The notes under the pieces were generated by a model. That model saw only the letters and a program-made list of their open reading frames with translations, was not told the origin of the DNA and searched no databases. Shown one piece after another: positions 43,673 through 54,967 of a stretch of 64,000 nucleotides of DNA (position 1 is its first letter; each line of letters opens with the position of its first letter). The translations under genes were made by a program, and so were the position numbers. Source of the DNA: Dipteris shenzhenensis (Eukaryota; Polypodiophyta; Polypodiopsida; Gleicheniales); the NCBI GenBank assembly GCA_047967505.1, contig CM106541.1. One strand, 5' to 3'.

Positions 43673-46600
43673 GCTTACACCTTGTCTCCTGGAACATGAA
43701 CGGGTTTCATTCTTCTAGCACCCGTGGTCCTAGGAAGCTCATCTTGAGACAGGAACTTCAGCCAGCATTGATTGGTCACCTGGATATACTTCTGCTCCAG
43801 GAGCATAAGCTTTCAGTTGCTCATTCCCATAGCTGTGGGAAGATCCTCCCTGGACGCTCTCACACTTATTGGGAGCCCTCGATTGGTGCACAGGGGAGGA
43901 GTGGCAGTGTCTGTACTTCCGTGTGTGAGCTGTTAGCCCAAGGAGTTTTTGGTCATGGTACGTTGATTCCAGGCCATGCACTTTGGGTTGGCCTAAAGTT
44001 GGAGGGTTCCAAAATAGGAATCCTCAACATCTATGCTCCCACAGACCTCCGATGCAGAGCCACTTTCTAGAGGACACTCACAGGGATTCTCCCAGACATG
44101 GATTCTTGGATTGTTGGAGGTGACTTCAACAATCTGGAGACCTTGGAGGACCAGTAGGGCAGAGGACCAGAGTTTACAGGTATGGCTCAGGCAGAGCAGT
44201 CTGCTTGGGACTCCTTTATCTTCGCGATAGGAGGTAGGGACAGCTGGAGAGACCCGTCCTTCCGCCGTTGGCACGGGAGCTTGGACTTCTCGTGGGGCTT
44301 CCGCAGGGAAGGAGGCAGACTCCTAGAGAGACTGGATAGATTCTATGTCAGTGATTGGGCCATCAGCAAAGGTGGTCAAGCGGGTATAGTGCCAGGGACG
44401 ACACTCTCCGATCACGCGCCTGTGCTCTTATCATTAGACTTGGCAGCTCAATCCCTTCCTCCCCGTTCGTGCTGAATTCCCGACTCCATCTTCTCGAGGG
44501 AGAAGGTGCGCAGTAGTATCGGTAGCCTTTGGGACAAAGATTGGGGTGAGTGCGTGGATCTGGTTGATTCGGTGGTGCAGGCTTTGCAGGAGTCTAGCCA
44601 GATTTTCCAGCTCGTAGCCCTTCAAGTTCGCCAAGAGTGGTGGGGCACAGAGAGAGCTCTTCGTAGGGACCTCGCCTCCATTCAGCGACTCCAGCAGGTA
44701 GCCCCAGGCTCGGAGGAGCTTCGGATCCAGGCCCTTCGAGCCAAAGCCCTTCTTGAGGAGACTCTCCAATGCCGCCCAAAGTTTTCCTATCACGCCTCCC
44801 TCTCATACTGGGCTCAGAAGGGCGACCGGGGATGAGCAGGGAGTTCTTCAGGATGCATGGCCAGAGAGCAACAGGTGATCAGCTATGGAGTCTTAGGACA
44901 GCGGAGGGGCACATCGTTACTGATCCGGGTGAGGTCTTGGGGTTGGCTACCGACTTCTACAGGACTCTTTTCTAGCAGGAGCAGCTTGCCCCTCACACTC
45001 GATGTTCCCGCGAGGAGGTGTGGAGGCACATTCCAGCCCTAGTTCAGCCCAGCATGCAGGCGAGGGGTGCAGGCGAGGTTGATGGCACCATTCACTACTG
45101 ACGAGATGTTGGAGGCCTTGATGGCCATCGATGGGCAGAAATGCCCTGGCGAGGATGGGCTCTCTCGCGCTTTCTTCACCTCCTTCAGATCCATCAGCCC
45201 CTCCTAGTAGCTTTTTAGAGGATTTTCAGCAGCGGATATATGCCAGAGAGCCTCTCCTCGGGACTAATTTGCCTCATCCCAAAGGGAGGAGATAGACAGG
45301 AGATCCGTCAGTGGCGCCCGATCACTCTCCTCACCACTGCCTACAAAATCCTTGCCAAGATGATCAGTGCCAGAGTTCAGCCTCTACTTCATGACCTCAT
45401 TCATGACACTCAGACAGGCTTTGTGCAGGATCACAGTATCCTGGATAATGTCTTCACCTTCTCAAAGGCGGCGGAGTGGGCTCAGCACAGTGGGTCACAT
45501 TTAGCCATCCTACTTCTCGACTTTGAGAAGGCCTACGATCGAGTGGACTGGTCCTTCCTAGAGGGTACTTTGGAGCAACTAGGGTTCCCAGAAGGATGGA
45601 TTCAGGGTATTTCAGCATTATACAGGACAGCTTCCAGCAGGGTCATCATCGGCGGCAGGATGGGAGTGCGATTTCGTTTGGAGAGATCAGTGCGTCAGGG
45701 TTGCCCCCTTACTCCTTACCTGTTTCTCTTCTTTGCCGAGGCCATGACATACTATCTTCGGGCGACCAGGATCCGGGGTGTTCGCCTTCCCATCAGGGAG
45801 GACACGAAGCTCCTGGATTCGGAGTATGCAGATGACATAGCACTGTATGTTCAGGATGATGAGATGATGCTGGAGAGGGTGAGGCTGGCCCTAGAGGTCT
45901 TCTGTTCGGCAGCCGGTGCGAAAATCAACTGGAACAAATCAGTTGGTTTCCTCACAAACCCCGAGGCGTGCTCACAGTGGGGGAGGTTTTTGGGTTTCAG
46001 GTGCATCCTGCGGGGACAGACAGCTAGATATCTCGGCTTTCAGGTTGGCCTGGATATCACGCCAGCTCGGCAGTTTCTCCTGGTGCTAGATTCCATTCGA
46101 CGGAAGCTGGCTTTTTGGAGCACTGCTAAGCTCTCTCTTGCAGGTCGTGCTCTTGTAGTCAACCAGGTTCTCCTAGCCACTGCATGGTATGTGGCCTCGT
46201 GTTGGTGTTTCTCGAGATCCAGCGTGACACAGCTTAGGAGGTTGGTCCGGAATTTCCTGTGGTCTGGGGGGGACGGTCTCAGAGATACCAGAGCCAGGGT
46301 AGCTTGGCAGACAGTCATTCTTCCACAGGCTGAGGGTGGCTTAGGGGTCATCGATCCTAAGCTTCAGAGTCAGGCTCTGCTGGGCAAGTTGGTTATCCGT
46401 GGTTTGACCCCAGGGGGGCAAACGTGGAAGATGTTACTGCAGCAGGGGATCGGTTCTTGCGTCCTGTGCCGAGGTGGAGAGTGGCTACCATCCCTCAGGT
46501 GGATCTTCACTTTTGCCCCCCTCAGTCACCCCCGCTCCTCGCTCATTCGTAGCCTTCTCATGGTTTGGAGGCGGCTCCGCCTCAGTCTCATACAGTCCCC

Positions 46601-48048
46601 TCCTAGTTGTCAGGAGGAGATCGACCGCCAGCCGCTCATCTGGAATGATCAGGTCAGAGATGCCGTGGGCCTTCAGTTGGGGGAGAGATCACACATCAGG
46701 TGGGACGGTTGGATGCAGGGGCCAGCTTGGTCCCTTCGAGTTTGGAGGGACACGTACAGACACTTGGAGACCGTTGCTCTAGTAGCCGCAGCTGGAGGTG
46801 CTCGTGGAGCTCAGGCAAGATGCACAGAGATAGACGGAGCAATTCCAGCCGGTTGGTTGGTTCCACCCGAGATTCAGATCCTCATGCCTGGTGATGACCG
46901 TTGGCTGGGACAGTTCATCCCCCGTGGCATCCCACTGGTGGTTGCAGGTCGGATGGACGACACCTTTGTTTCCTTCTTCACGGTTTTGGGGGACAGCCGA
47001 CTCAGGAGAGAGGATGTGCTCATTGACCCCCTCCTCCCATGGCAGAGGGTTCGAGTCATAGGCCTCATGGGGAAGGTTTGGCGGACCGATCCTAGTATAG
47101 AGCAGGACCAACTGCAGTTATGGCAATTCTAGCTCTGGGAGGGGCACGCCTTGTCAGAGCTTGATTGGGACCCAGGAGAGTGGAGATGGCCAGAGATTGT
47201 GACAGGTCAGGGGCCGACCTCTTTCTTCGCCTACAGCACGACATTGGGCAGGAGAGTTCTTGGGAGGATGCAGAGCCGCCCGCCCACCCAGCGGCCCAGT
47301 TGGTATGCTCAGGGTATCTCCAGGCTATTTTTGCAGGCCTTCTGGAAGGCCTTGTGGGAGAGCTGGCGGCCGCGGAAGATCTCCTACTTCCTTTGGCTAC
47401 TCGCCCACAAGGGTCTTCCAGTGGGGAGCTGGTTGTGGCAGGTTGGTCAGGATGGACGTTGTCAGATCTATCATGAGGACGAGGAATCACCAAAACACTA
47501 CCTGTGGAGCTGCACTTGCACCCAGGAAGTGTGGAGGTGGACCCTCGGGATCCTTACTCACGCAGCACCGGAGTTAGGTTTGATCACTTAGGGTGCGTTC
47601 TACTGGTGTAGCACCGCACCTGGCTTTCATCAGTTGTTCGAGGCAGGCCCACAGGACCCCACGTTCCTTATCACACAGGGGACTTGGGGGCCGCTCGAGA
47701 GCATTCCATTGCACTTGGCAGAGGTTGACACAGGATCTCAGGAGAGGCAGCCAGTCTGGGAGATTATTAGTAGCATCGCAGGATGGCACATTTGGACCTC
47801 GCGCTACGCGCAGATCCTCCCTTTCGACTGCCCAGGTCATGACCGACATCTAGAGTGAGATTATACACACCCTCAGAGGCCAGTGGGACCAGATACAGGG
47901 AGACTCCCGGGCTGGCTGGGAGAAGCAGAGACGTTTCCTCCGTGATTGGGATACGCAGGGCCTCTTCGAGCATACTTCACAGGGCCTTCAGTGGCACTAT
48001 TCACCACCTCTCTGGCTGTTCATTCACACTCACCTGATCCCTCCGTGA
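43669..48048 (+). pseudogene. LINE-2 ORF2: endonuclease, reverse transcriptase, zinc-finger tail
   Basis: ATG at 43669 overlaps the ORF1 TGA (ATGA). The endonuclease: LHLVSWNMNGFH, LLLQEHKL (catalytic Glu), GILNIYAPTD, WIVGGDFNNLE, LERLDRFYVS and TLSDHAPV, with stops at 44068 and 44155. Reverse transcriptase from 45240: SGLICLIPKGGDRQEIRQWR, LLLDFEKAYDRVDW, VRQGCPLTPYLFLFFAEAM, SEYADDIALY (catalytic YADD). A long open frame reaches 47130. Zinc-finger tail near 47325-47560: YFLWLLAHKGLPVG, CQIYHEDEESPKHYLWSC. After further phase shifts the C-terminus ends at TGA 48046. It nicks DNA and copies RNA at the target. Confidence 0.85.
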
Positions 48049-48182
48049 GAGAGAGCTTTACATTTTTGTTTCCTTTTAGGGCTGCGTCTGATTTGTGAAC
48101 GCAGCCCCGTCAGTTGCAAAGCTGACCTCATATATCTTGTTTTCGAAGTAATATAATCAGCATTGTTTTTTCGGAAAAAAAA
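48049..48182 (+). other. LINE-2 3' UTR with stem-loop and poly-A
   Basis: GGGCTGCGT (48079-48087) pairs perfectly with ACGCAGCCC (48099-48107) around an 11-nt loop. The element ends in A-rich sequence (48175-48185). A 3' stem-loop can serve as recognition signal for the LINE reverse transcriptase in some families. Confidence 0.7.
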
Positions 48183-48198
48183 AAAGGTGATATGAGCT
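48183..48198. repeat. LINE-2 target-site duplication, right
   Basis: Second copy of AAAGGTGATATGAGCT; its first As merge with the poly-A tail. Confidence 0.85.
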
Positions 48199-48890
48199 TC
48201 CTTTTCTTTAAGATCGGACAACAAGTCATAGCTTCCAATGCCTTGTCCTAAAGGAAAGTCTGACTAGCTAATTCTCCTTCTAGATGCCTTCTTTTTCTTA
48301 CTACGGTGTTCCTCTTCCTGATGTTCCTCGTCTACTTCTTCCTTGCTTTCTTCTTCTTCTTTTGCTTTACCACCCCCTCGAGCCATCATTACCTCTCTTT
48401 CCTCATCCCTTGAAGAAGCTTCTAACAAGGATACTTGTTTTTCTTCTTTCTTTCTCAATGTAGGACACTCGGGGCGATAGTGACCTTTCTCATTAAATTC
48501 ATAGCAAGTGACCCCACTGTTATCTCGAGGCCTATCTTCACTCTTTGGTGCTCTAGGTTGTCGTGCATTAACCAAATGCAATTTCAAATCAGCAAACTCT
48601 ACCATCAATTGGGAGATATTATGATCTAACTCAAAGGACTTTGGTACTTGAGGAGTGCCCATTACCTCCACCTTAGAAGTTGTAGCTGTTGAAGACACAA
48701 AAGAGGATTCGATCTGAGAAGCTTCTTTCTTGGTCGCAATGCAAAGTGCCTCCACGTATGTTGTTGGATCTTTACTCATTACTTTTGAGTGAAGACAAGG
48801 CTCCAAAGCCATAATAAATTTGCTCATCTTCAAGTGCTCCATCCCTACGAGACTTTGAGGGGCTGATGATGTAGATGCCATAGTTGGCAA
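48199..48890 (-). pseudogene. Gypsy-1 gag C-terminal part
   Basis: Frame 48890-48264 contains EHLKMSKFIMALEPCLHSKV and YVEALCIATKKEASQIESSF, the end of the gypsy gag domain. The zinc knuckle near 48490 reads CYEFNEKGHYRPEC, in which the second Cys is Phe. A very acidic then basic tail (residues about 160-208) ends at a stop at 48264. Gypsy text continues beyond it to 48199 and, past LINE-2, at 40925. The lost Cys should impair zinc binding. Confidence 0.75.
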
Positions 48891-50725
48891 AGCTGCCCTT
48901 TCATACTATGTCCATAAAGTTTCATATCGGATTGCCAATGCAAAGACTATCTCACCCTCTCCTTGATAGAACCAGTCCAACTACAACATCAAAGCGTTTG
49001 GCGACTCCACTGCCCCAAATCTCTGCTTCATTATAGCCACCACTTAGTCCCAGTCCTCCTTGGTACACTCCAAAAAGGCCTCATGCTAACTCAAGGCTAC
49101 ACCTTCAAGAAAATTAGGGAAAATCTCCGCCCAATCCTTCATGGACCATCCAGAAAGCCGACATCCTCAAACAAAATCCCGAAGATAAAACTCCAAGTCT
49201 TCCCCTTGGGTCCCTCAAAACACTAGAATCTTCACCATGATGAAACACAAAAAGGAAACTCCAAGATCCAATAATATCCCAAACAAGATCCTACAAAGCC
49301 TTAGTATACCAAGACCAACTTATTATGCATAACCACTTGTTGAAAACCCTCCACAATGTGATCCTCAACAAAATCTTCAAAAATAAGTGGCCAACTAACA
49401 CCATGAAAACATTGTGTATACATGCATTCAAGAATCACCCTTCTCACAATTGTAAGTGCACATAACAGCTTCAAGATATTGTACTCTTCATCATTTGCAT
49501 ATCAAAAGAAGTTGAAAACATTGAGGATGACCACTCCGATGTTATAGTCAAAAACTACCCAAAGACTCAACTCTTCTTCACACCAAGTTGCCAGTGCATG
49601 AAAAAATCCCCAATCTATCATTGTTCCTACTGCCAGCATTATCAATTCACCAACATATTCAAGAGTGCAAACATAAAGGATATGATCATAATGACCGTGC
49701 GAATAGCTTGAGCATCACCTTCACAATCTTCTAGTTCTCTTAAATGGGCTGCAATCTCTTCTAACGGAGTTCTTCCAAGCATCTTCTTTATCACATCAAA
49801 AAACATGTGCCTATACTAGGCATAACATGCAATCAAGTACACCCGAGATTGCTTAGTAAGGTGGGATGAATCCGATACCAAACATACACGGCGTCTCCAC
49901 CAAAAGATGTGACATGAACAGTCACACACATAGTCATAGATTTTTGGTTTGATATTTAATAAAATAACTAAAGAAATAGGAAGATGCTCCTTAAAGAGAC
50001 TTCGCATTGATATAAGTTTCTTCCACATCAGACCACCGAGCGAAAAGTTATGAGCAAAATACTGACAGAGGGGCAAACTATCATGAAAAACATCTACTCC
50101 TTCTACTAGTGCCGACTTGGGAGAATACTACCTTCATGCTTAGACTTCATCAACAATACAAGTCCCATAGAGGTCACCTAGGAGGGAACGAGAAGCTCCC
50201 TTTGTGGCTTGGAAAATAGATAAACCATGTATGCGCAATGAGCGGCCGAATAGACAACACTTTTGAGCACTTTGGAAGAGAGAAAAGGGAAGAGAGACTC
50301 AAGAGAGGGAATACAAAGTGATCTTCATTGTCAATAGAGTGAGACTCCACTCCAATGCAACTCAAAATACTACAAACACAAGGGGGAAGAAGAGGTTTCA
50401 TATGTACAAGAGGGAGCGAAAGCTCCAAGACTACTCAGAAAGAGAGAATGAACTAGAGAGAGATGGACTCAAGAGTCTACATAAGAGAATATCTACAAGA
50501 GGGAGAGGAGGCTCATGGAAGAGGCTTGAGAAGACTAGAGCTACAGCAACATGAGGCCTAATGGTGGAAGAGATGATGAACAAGGGAAAGGAGGGCTCCT
50601 TTTATAGAGATTTTATTTATAAATGCCTTTCCCCATCAATCACATAAGCCAGTATGTCACCATCCATGTCCTTTTTGGCTACTCTTGCCATGTGTCCCAT
50701 CAAAAGATGCTCAAAACTCTTAAAA
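48891..50725 (-). other. Gypsy-1 gag N-terminus relic and leader
   Basis: About 1.8 kb between the LTR and the recognisable gag. The part next to gag looks like degraded coding sequence with many stops; the rest, up to the LTR, has no clear frame. A purine-rich stretch (50260-50560, GAGAGA-type) adjoins the LTR. I could not identify a primer site. Confidence 0.45.
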
Positions 50726-51166
50726 TAGAGAAATTCAAGAGTTTCCCCACATGGAGCCCATAGGGACCCTCTCTTTTCCATATGTCCACATCCTCCTTAT
50801 TCCACATGGGAATTCTAGAAGGATTCCTCTTGACTCCACACTCCTCCACATGCCTTCCACACGCTTGGCATGTGATCTCTCTCATATTATTGGAACACAT
50901 GGACATGAGCCCACCTCTTTATATGACTCACTCTTCCTATTTTCTAAAAACCCCATAATATCCCATACACAAATAACTCTCACCCCATATCAAGGTATTT
51001 AGCATTCATACACATGGTATTTTCAATGATCCATTCCACTCATCCTCTCAATCCCATTCAATATCTTAGAAAATAGAAATAAGTGAGAGCCGCTAGGCTA
51101 TCACTTGATACTCAAACTCTTATCAAACATAGAAGAAAATAATACCAATGCCAAATAAAAATATCA
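50726..51166 (-). repeat. Gypsy-1 5' LTR
   Basis: Aligns over its whole length with 31478-31913, including TTTCCCCACATGGAGCCCAT and ATCTTAGAAAATAGAAATAA. Substitutions and small indels are spread throughout (for example CCCACTAGG against GCCGCTAGG). Confidence 0.8.
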
Positions 51167-51921
51167 ATTTTACTCTCTCCCTATTTCAATGCAATGCAGA
51201 CACAACTAAGAGCCCATTACAAAGTCTAGCCCTAAAACTCTGTACACCGATCCACCTACTGCAAAAATATGGCATATCCAAAAGACTTTTGAATGCTTGA
51301 GTTCTATCTGAAAATGATGTTGGATGGCATCCTCACAGAAACAGACCCGAAGGAGGAAAATAGCTGCAAGGAGGACATGCTTCAGTGGTGGGTGTATTAA
51401 TTGGAGTCGACACAGATGGTGATTATTAATTTCCCTGGCTATTGTTTTTTTGCTCCTTTAAGGTACTTGTCAAGTTCATGATGTAGGTTTCTTTTGGCAA
51501 GACATGAAAGAGGAGTCAAGCAAGCAGTGTGTGATTCGAGTCTGATCCAGGTCTGCCATAGTGCAATAAACTAGCCTCCAGAGCTGGGAGTTGCTTGCTA
51601 TTGAGAGGTTGATAAGATAGTTGGGAGTCTAGAATTTCCTGAAAATAATAAAAATATTGCATACATTTTTTGAACTTGTGGATATTCTCATGGTGCTCGT
51701 AATGCCTGATTTTGTATCGATCTACTTCCATGTTAGTACTTAAATGTTTTAAGTAGCCCGGTGGTTGAAATCTAACGGTTAACTATACCTAGTCTAAAGG
51801 GCACTAGCACTATGCAACAAATTTTAGGATAGCATGGCAGTAGTGTAGGGATAGCATGGTAGTAGTACAGGATTAGTGCAGGATAAGTTATCACCAGCGC
51901 GGTGGTTGGTTGCACTAGAAT
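51167..51921. other. spacer
   Basis: No gene recognised. It contains a short iterated motif (GGATAGCATGGYAGTAGT at about 51830 and 51850) just before the Copia-A fragment. Confidence 0.45.
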
Positions 51922-51984
51922 ATGAATAGCCACCAACACGAAGATCCACATAGGGATATGCATTTTTCCTTGGTAAAAGGTGCT

Positions 51985-52380
51985 ATATCATGGTTGTTAA
52001 ATAAAGAGCGAACTGTGTCTTTGTCTTCAACAGAATCAAAATATAGGCACTCACAACAAGAGCATGTGAGGCTATATGGCTCAGAAGACTATTGTCAGAA
52101 ACAGACTACTTTGATGAATCAAAGCCAACAACAATATACTATGATAATCAGTCAACTCAAGCATTAGCCAATATCACTCCAGGACAAAGCATATTGATGT
52201 CCGAGAGCACTTCATCAAAGAAAGAGTGTTACTTGTTGGTGACATACAGTGCAACATTGTGATAGCAAAAAAAATGTTGTAGACATCTTTACCAAATCAC
52301 TAGGCAAAGAGCTTTTCGAGAAGCATTGTCAAGCTCTTGGTTTAACACAGAGGAAGGAAATTCACATTAAAGGGGTGTGA
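51985..52380 (+). pseudogene. RNase H of the second Copia-A copy
   Basis: Reads VKGAISWLLNKERTVSLSST followed by ESKY (the SSTEAEY block), then an 82-residue frame ending SQLKH. After phase shifts the tail gives the same THE-DVRE and HCDSKKNVVDIFTKSL features as Copia-A. It keeps the part of RNase H that Copia-A has lost and so shows where Copia-A's deletion falls. Confidence 0.75.
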
Positions 52381-52492
52381 TGGAATGTAATGCTCAATCC
52401 GTCTTTGATTCCCCAGAATCATCATCTTGAGCGAAGGCCTACTTCATGATGTTGATCTTGAGGGAAGGTTTTGAGGAACCATCTCAAAAAAT

Positions 52493-52671
52493 TGAGAGTG
52501 CTCTCAACGAAAGCGGAATGAAAGAGGGTGAGAGAGAGAAGAGCTAGAAGAGAGAGCCACACAAATTTTGGTGGGTGCAAAACACTCTAATCTTCTATGT
52601 CATCCACATATATATGTGTTTGAGTATTGTACATAACCGGGGTTAAGGCACAGTGGCCTTTAACCCCCTCA
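52493..52671 (-). repeat. 3' LTR of the second Copia-B copy
   Basis: 179 bp, begins TGAGAGTGCTCTCAACGAAA on plus and ends CCCCCTCA; clearly homologous to the 171-bp LTRs of Copia-B but diverged. Confidence 0.85.
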
Positions 52672-53523
52672 ACCTTCCATGTAAAGGGAGAACAACCAGT
52701 GGATATCAATACACGATAATACTCAAACCGCTGACTAGATAGACTCTTCGTCAACGTATCTACAAGGTTATCATCTGTGTAAACATAGACAAGTTCTATG
52801 CGCTTGTCCTTCAAGTACCTCCCAGATGATATGGTACCTGACCTCAATGGGTTTGGTCTTTGCATGAAAGACCAGATTCTGCACTAGCTAAATAGCATCG
52901 TGGAATCATTATGCAATGTCGGTACACCTGTATGAATCCCCGAATCTCCCACTAGCTAATCAAGCCATATAGCCTCCTTGCAACCCTCTATGGCTGCAAC
53001 ATACTTGGCCTCTGTGGTAGACAAAACAATGCACTTCTGTGCACCGAGGCATCCATGACACTACACCACCTCCAAAGGTGAACACATAACTAGAAGTGGA
53101 TCTCTTGCTATCCACACACCCTACATAATCTAAATCTATGTACCTAAGTGCACGCATCTCTCCTCTGCCAAAGTAGATGGACATCTCCTTAGTACCCTTC
53201 ATGTACCTCACGATGCACTTAACTGCCTCCCAATTCCTCTTTCTTGGATTAGCCATATACCGGCTAACAACTCCTATTGCAAATGCAATGTCCGGTCTAG
53301 TAGCTATCATAGCGTACATAAGACTCCCAACTGCTAATGCATAAGGAACCTTGGCCACCATCATGACACTCTCCTCATCTGATTTGGGACTATCTTCCTG
53401 ACTCAATTTCACATATGGAGGCAATCGGTTACTTACTACCTTCCCCCCCTTCATATTGAAACGTTGCAACACTTTTGTAACATACTCATCTGTCTCTCTT
53501 CTACTAGAACTCTGAAATCCCAA
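52587..53523 (-). pseudogene. reverse transcriptase end and RNase H of the second Copia-B copy
   Basis: From 53523: DEYVTKVLQRFNMKGGKVVS, VGSLMYAMIATRPDIAFAIG, RYMANPRKRNWEAVKCIVRY and STSSYVFTFGGGVVSWMP, all matching Copia-B at the same spacing. After a frameshift, RYLKDKRIELVYVYTDDNLV and DTLTKSLSSQRF end the domain; this last frame runs on into the LTR. The catalytic YVDD region is not included because it lies in the deleted part. Confidence 0.8.
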
Positions 53524-54351
53524 CCGATAGATGTGAACTCGAGAGTCAACTCTTGCAGTTTACCAGCAAATAAACCTTAGGTAACTTAGACCTTAGCAAA
53601 AGTGCCACATGGTAGAATTCTAAAAGCTTAGAGAAAATATGAAGCAAAAGATGAATTCGTAGACATAGAGTATCACAAACCTGCAAAAGCTCCATGGATC
53701 GCCCAAAAACTTGCAAGTAGAGGTCTCGATCCACTGAAATAGATGAAATTCGAAATGGTAGCCTATGCGAGTGAGTCCAAACCACAGGCATCCGGACGTA
53801 GGGTGAGCTCAAAGGGATGGAACTTCTCTAAAGCTCCACAAAATAGTGTGAGAGTTGACAGATAGGGATCTTCAAGGCTCTGGAATGCAAACGGTTTTAG
53901 AAACCATGGTCCTAATCATTGGGTCCAATGCATGAGTTGGAAAACGTTTTTGTAAACAGATCTATTTGTAAACACCACTACAGTGCAAATGATGATGAGC
54001 AACATAGAAGTTTTAGGACCTCTTGAGTCCATCGAAACTAACAGATCTGCGAATGGTTGCTTCAAACTTGAGTTTCAACACACCAGACAGGAAATTCATC
54101 ACTGGCTCTCAAAACCACTTTTTTTTCTCAAAAAGCCACCTAAAATCTTGAAAAACCACTCGAGAGACTTCCAAAACCACCAGCAAGTTTCCACAAGGTT
54201 CAAATACCACCTGAGTAGCTCAAACAGGCACCCACAGGCTTCCACAAAGCGACAAATGCCACTGACACAATTGTATGGATGCAAAATGACCTCCCGTCTC
54301 AGCTAGACCACCCATAAGTGTTAGATAGACCACCTGAGCTCTGATACTAGT
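53490..54351 (-). other. leader of the second Copia-B copy, fused to reverse transcriptase
   Basis: Text such as TCTCTCTTCTACTAGAACTC and AAACCATGGTCCTAATCATT matches the Copia-B leader (near 23910 and 24150). It abuts reverse-transcriptase sequence at about 53487, so roughly 3.9 kb corresponding to about 19985-23915 of Copia-B has been lost. The primer site survives as a variant next to the LTR (plus: GATACTAGT). Confidence 0.7.
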
Positions 54352-54530
54352 TGAGAGTACTCTCAATGGAAGCAGAATGGAAGAGGGTAAGAGAGAGGGA
54401 GAGCCAAAAGAGAGAGCCACACAAGTTTTGGTGGGTGTAAACACCCTAATCTTCTATGTCATCCACATATATATGTGTTTGAGTATTGTATATAACCAGG
54501 GTTAAGGCACAATGGGCTTTAACACCCACA
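54352..54530 (-). repeat. 5' LTR of the second Copia-B copy
   Basis: 179 bp; begins TGAGAGTACTCTCAATGGAA on plus and ends AACACCCACA. It differs from its partner at many positions, so this copy is older than Copia-B. Confidence 0.85.
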
Positions 54531-54645
54531 TCAAGATCATGTGTTTGATATTGTGCATAGCACTACCACATAGAGTGCTATAAAGGAAAGGGTTAAAAAC
54601 CCTAACATAAATGGGTTTCTATATATTCATTATTTTCAACTAAAT

Positions 54646-54967
54646 TTAGTGTACAGTTAGTTCTCTCCTCATCTCCACGCTTCTCCTCTCCTCTCTCCAT
54701 ATTTGTTCAAGAAGCTGCACATAAATACCATACAAGCTTATTGCATAATATTTATTATTTGTAAGCAATATTTCATGAATTATAAAAGAGACACCTCCCT
54801 TGTTGCATCTTGCAGGCATAAGCTTGACCCACAACCTTCCTAGCATAAGCCACACGAGCTTCATAAAAATCCTTTGGAACCCCACTTGGAATCTCCTTGC
54901 ACTTTTTCTCAAAGTCCATTTTCCCTTTGATGACAACATAGTTTAGATAACAACAAAGATCCAACAT
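54646..54967 (-). CDS. unrecognised ORF fragment
   Basis: A 64-codon minus frame starting MLDLCCYLNYVVIKGKMDFE and continuing KKCKEIPSGVPKDFYEARVA with a Cys/Lys-rich end. It reads like a globular or small cysteine-containing protein, but I recognise no family. It overlaps the end of the Copia-A LTR at its left edge, so only 54740-54967 could be host sequence. It may be one exon of a decayed gene or chance. Confidence 0.2.

Larger units (their letters stand above)
40926..48182 (+). mobile_element. LINE-2: full-length L1-type LINE
   Basis: A 7.26-kb non-LTR element inside Gypsy-1. It has a GC- and pyrimidine-rich 5' UTR, ORF1 (DUF4283, zinc knuckle), ORF2 (endonuclease, reverse transcriptase, zinc-finger tail), a 3' stem-loop and an 11-base A run, bounded by a 16-bp duplication. 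It is much more GC-rich than its surroundings. Both ORFs have several stops and frameshifts, so it is inactive. Full-length insertion is notable because most LINE copies are 5'-truncated. Confidence 0.9.
31478..51166 (-). mobile_element. Gypsy-1: minus-strand Ty3/gypsy element expanded by nested insertions
   Basis: Homologous LTRs of about 436 and 441 bp bracket gag, reverse transcriptase, RNase H and integrase on minus. Subtracting Copia-A and LINE-2 with their duplications leaves about 5.6 kb, a normal gypsy length. The two interrupted genes rejoin when the insertions are removed. The LTRs differ at many sites and I find no convincing flanking duplication, so it is older than its guests. 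Exact LTR ends are uncertain by a few bases. Confidence 0.8.
52493..54530 (-). mobile_element. Copia-B second copy: large internal deletion
   Basis: LTRs of 179 bp each at both ends, minus orientation, with only the RNase H, the end of reverse transcriptase and part of the leader between. Gag, protease, integrase and the front of reverse transcriptase are absent. It lies inside the 3' LTR of the second Copia-A copy. The flanks TCAAAAAAT and TCAAGATC suggest a TCAA-type duplication followed by small changes, but no exact 5-bp repeat. Confidence 0.8.
51922..54709 (+). mobile_element. Copia-A second copy: 3' end only, split by a Copia-B copy
   Basis: RNase H (from about 51985), the same 3' untranslated text as Copia-A (for example GATTCCCCAGAATCATCATC), the polypurine tract GAGGGAAGG and the beginning of the LTR (52469-52492). 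After the Copia-B copy, the LTR resumes at 54531 (ATAGAGTGCTATAAAGGAAA) and ends about 54709. Its sequence is clearly more diverged than the two LTRs of Copia-A. The 5' part of the element is missing. Confidence 0.8.

Noticed and set aside
31478-51166. Multiple independent gypsy fragments
   Set aside because: Collinear order and frames rejoin when Copia-A and LINE-2 are removed, and LTR copies bracket the set, so one element explains them.
54646-54740. Extension of the 54.97 kb minus-strand frame to the left
   Set aside because: That part lies in the end of the Copia-A LTR and its flank, so only the rest could be host coding sequence.
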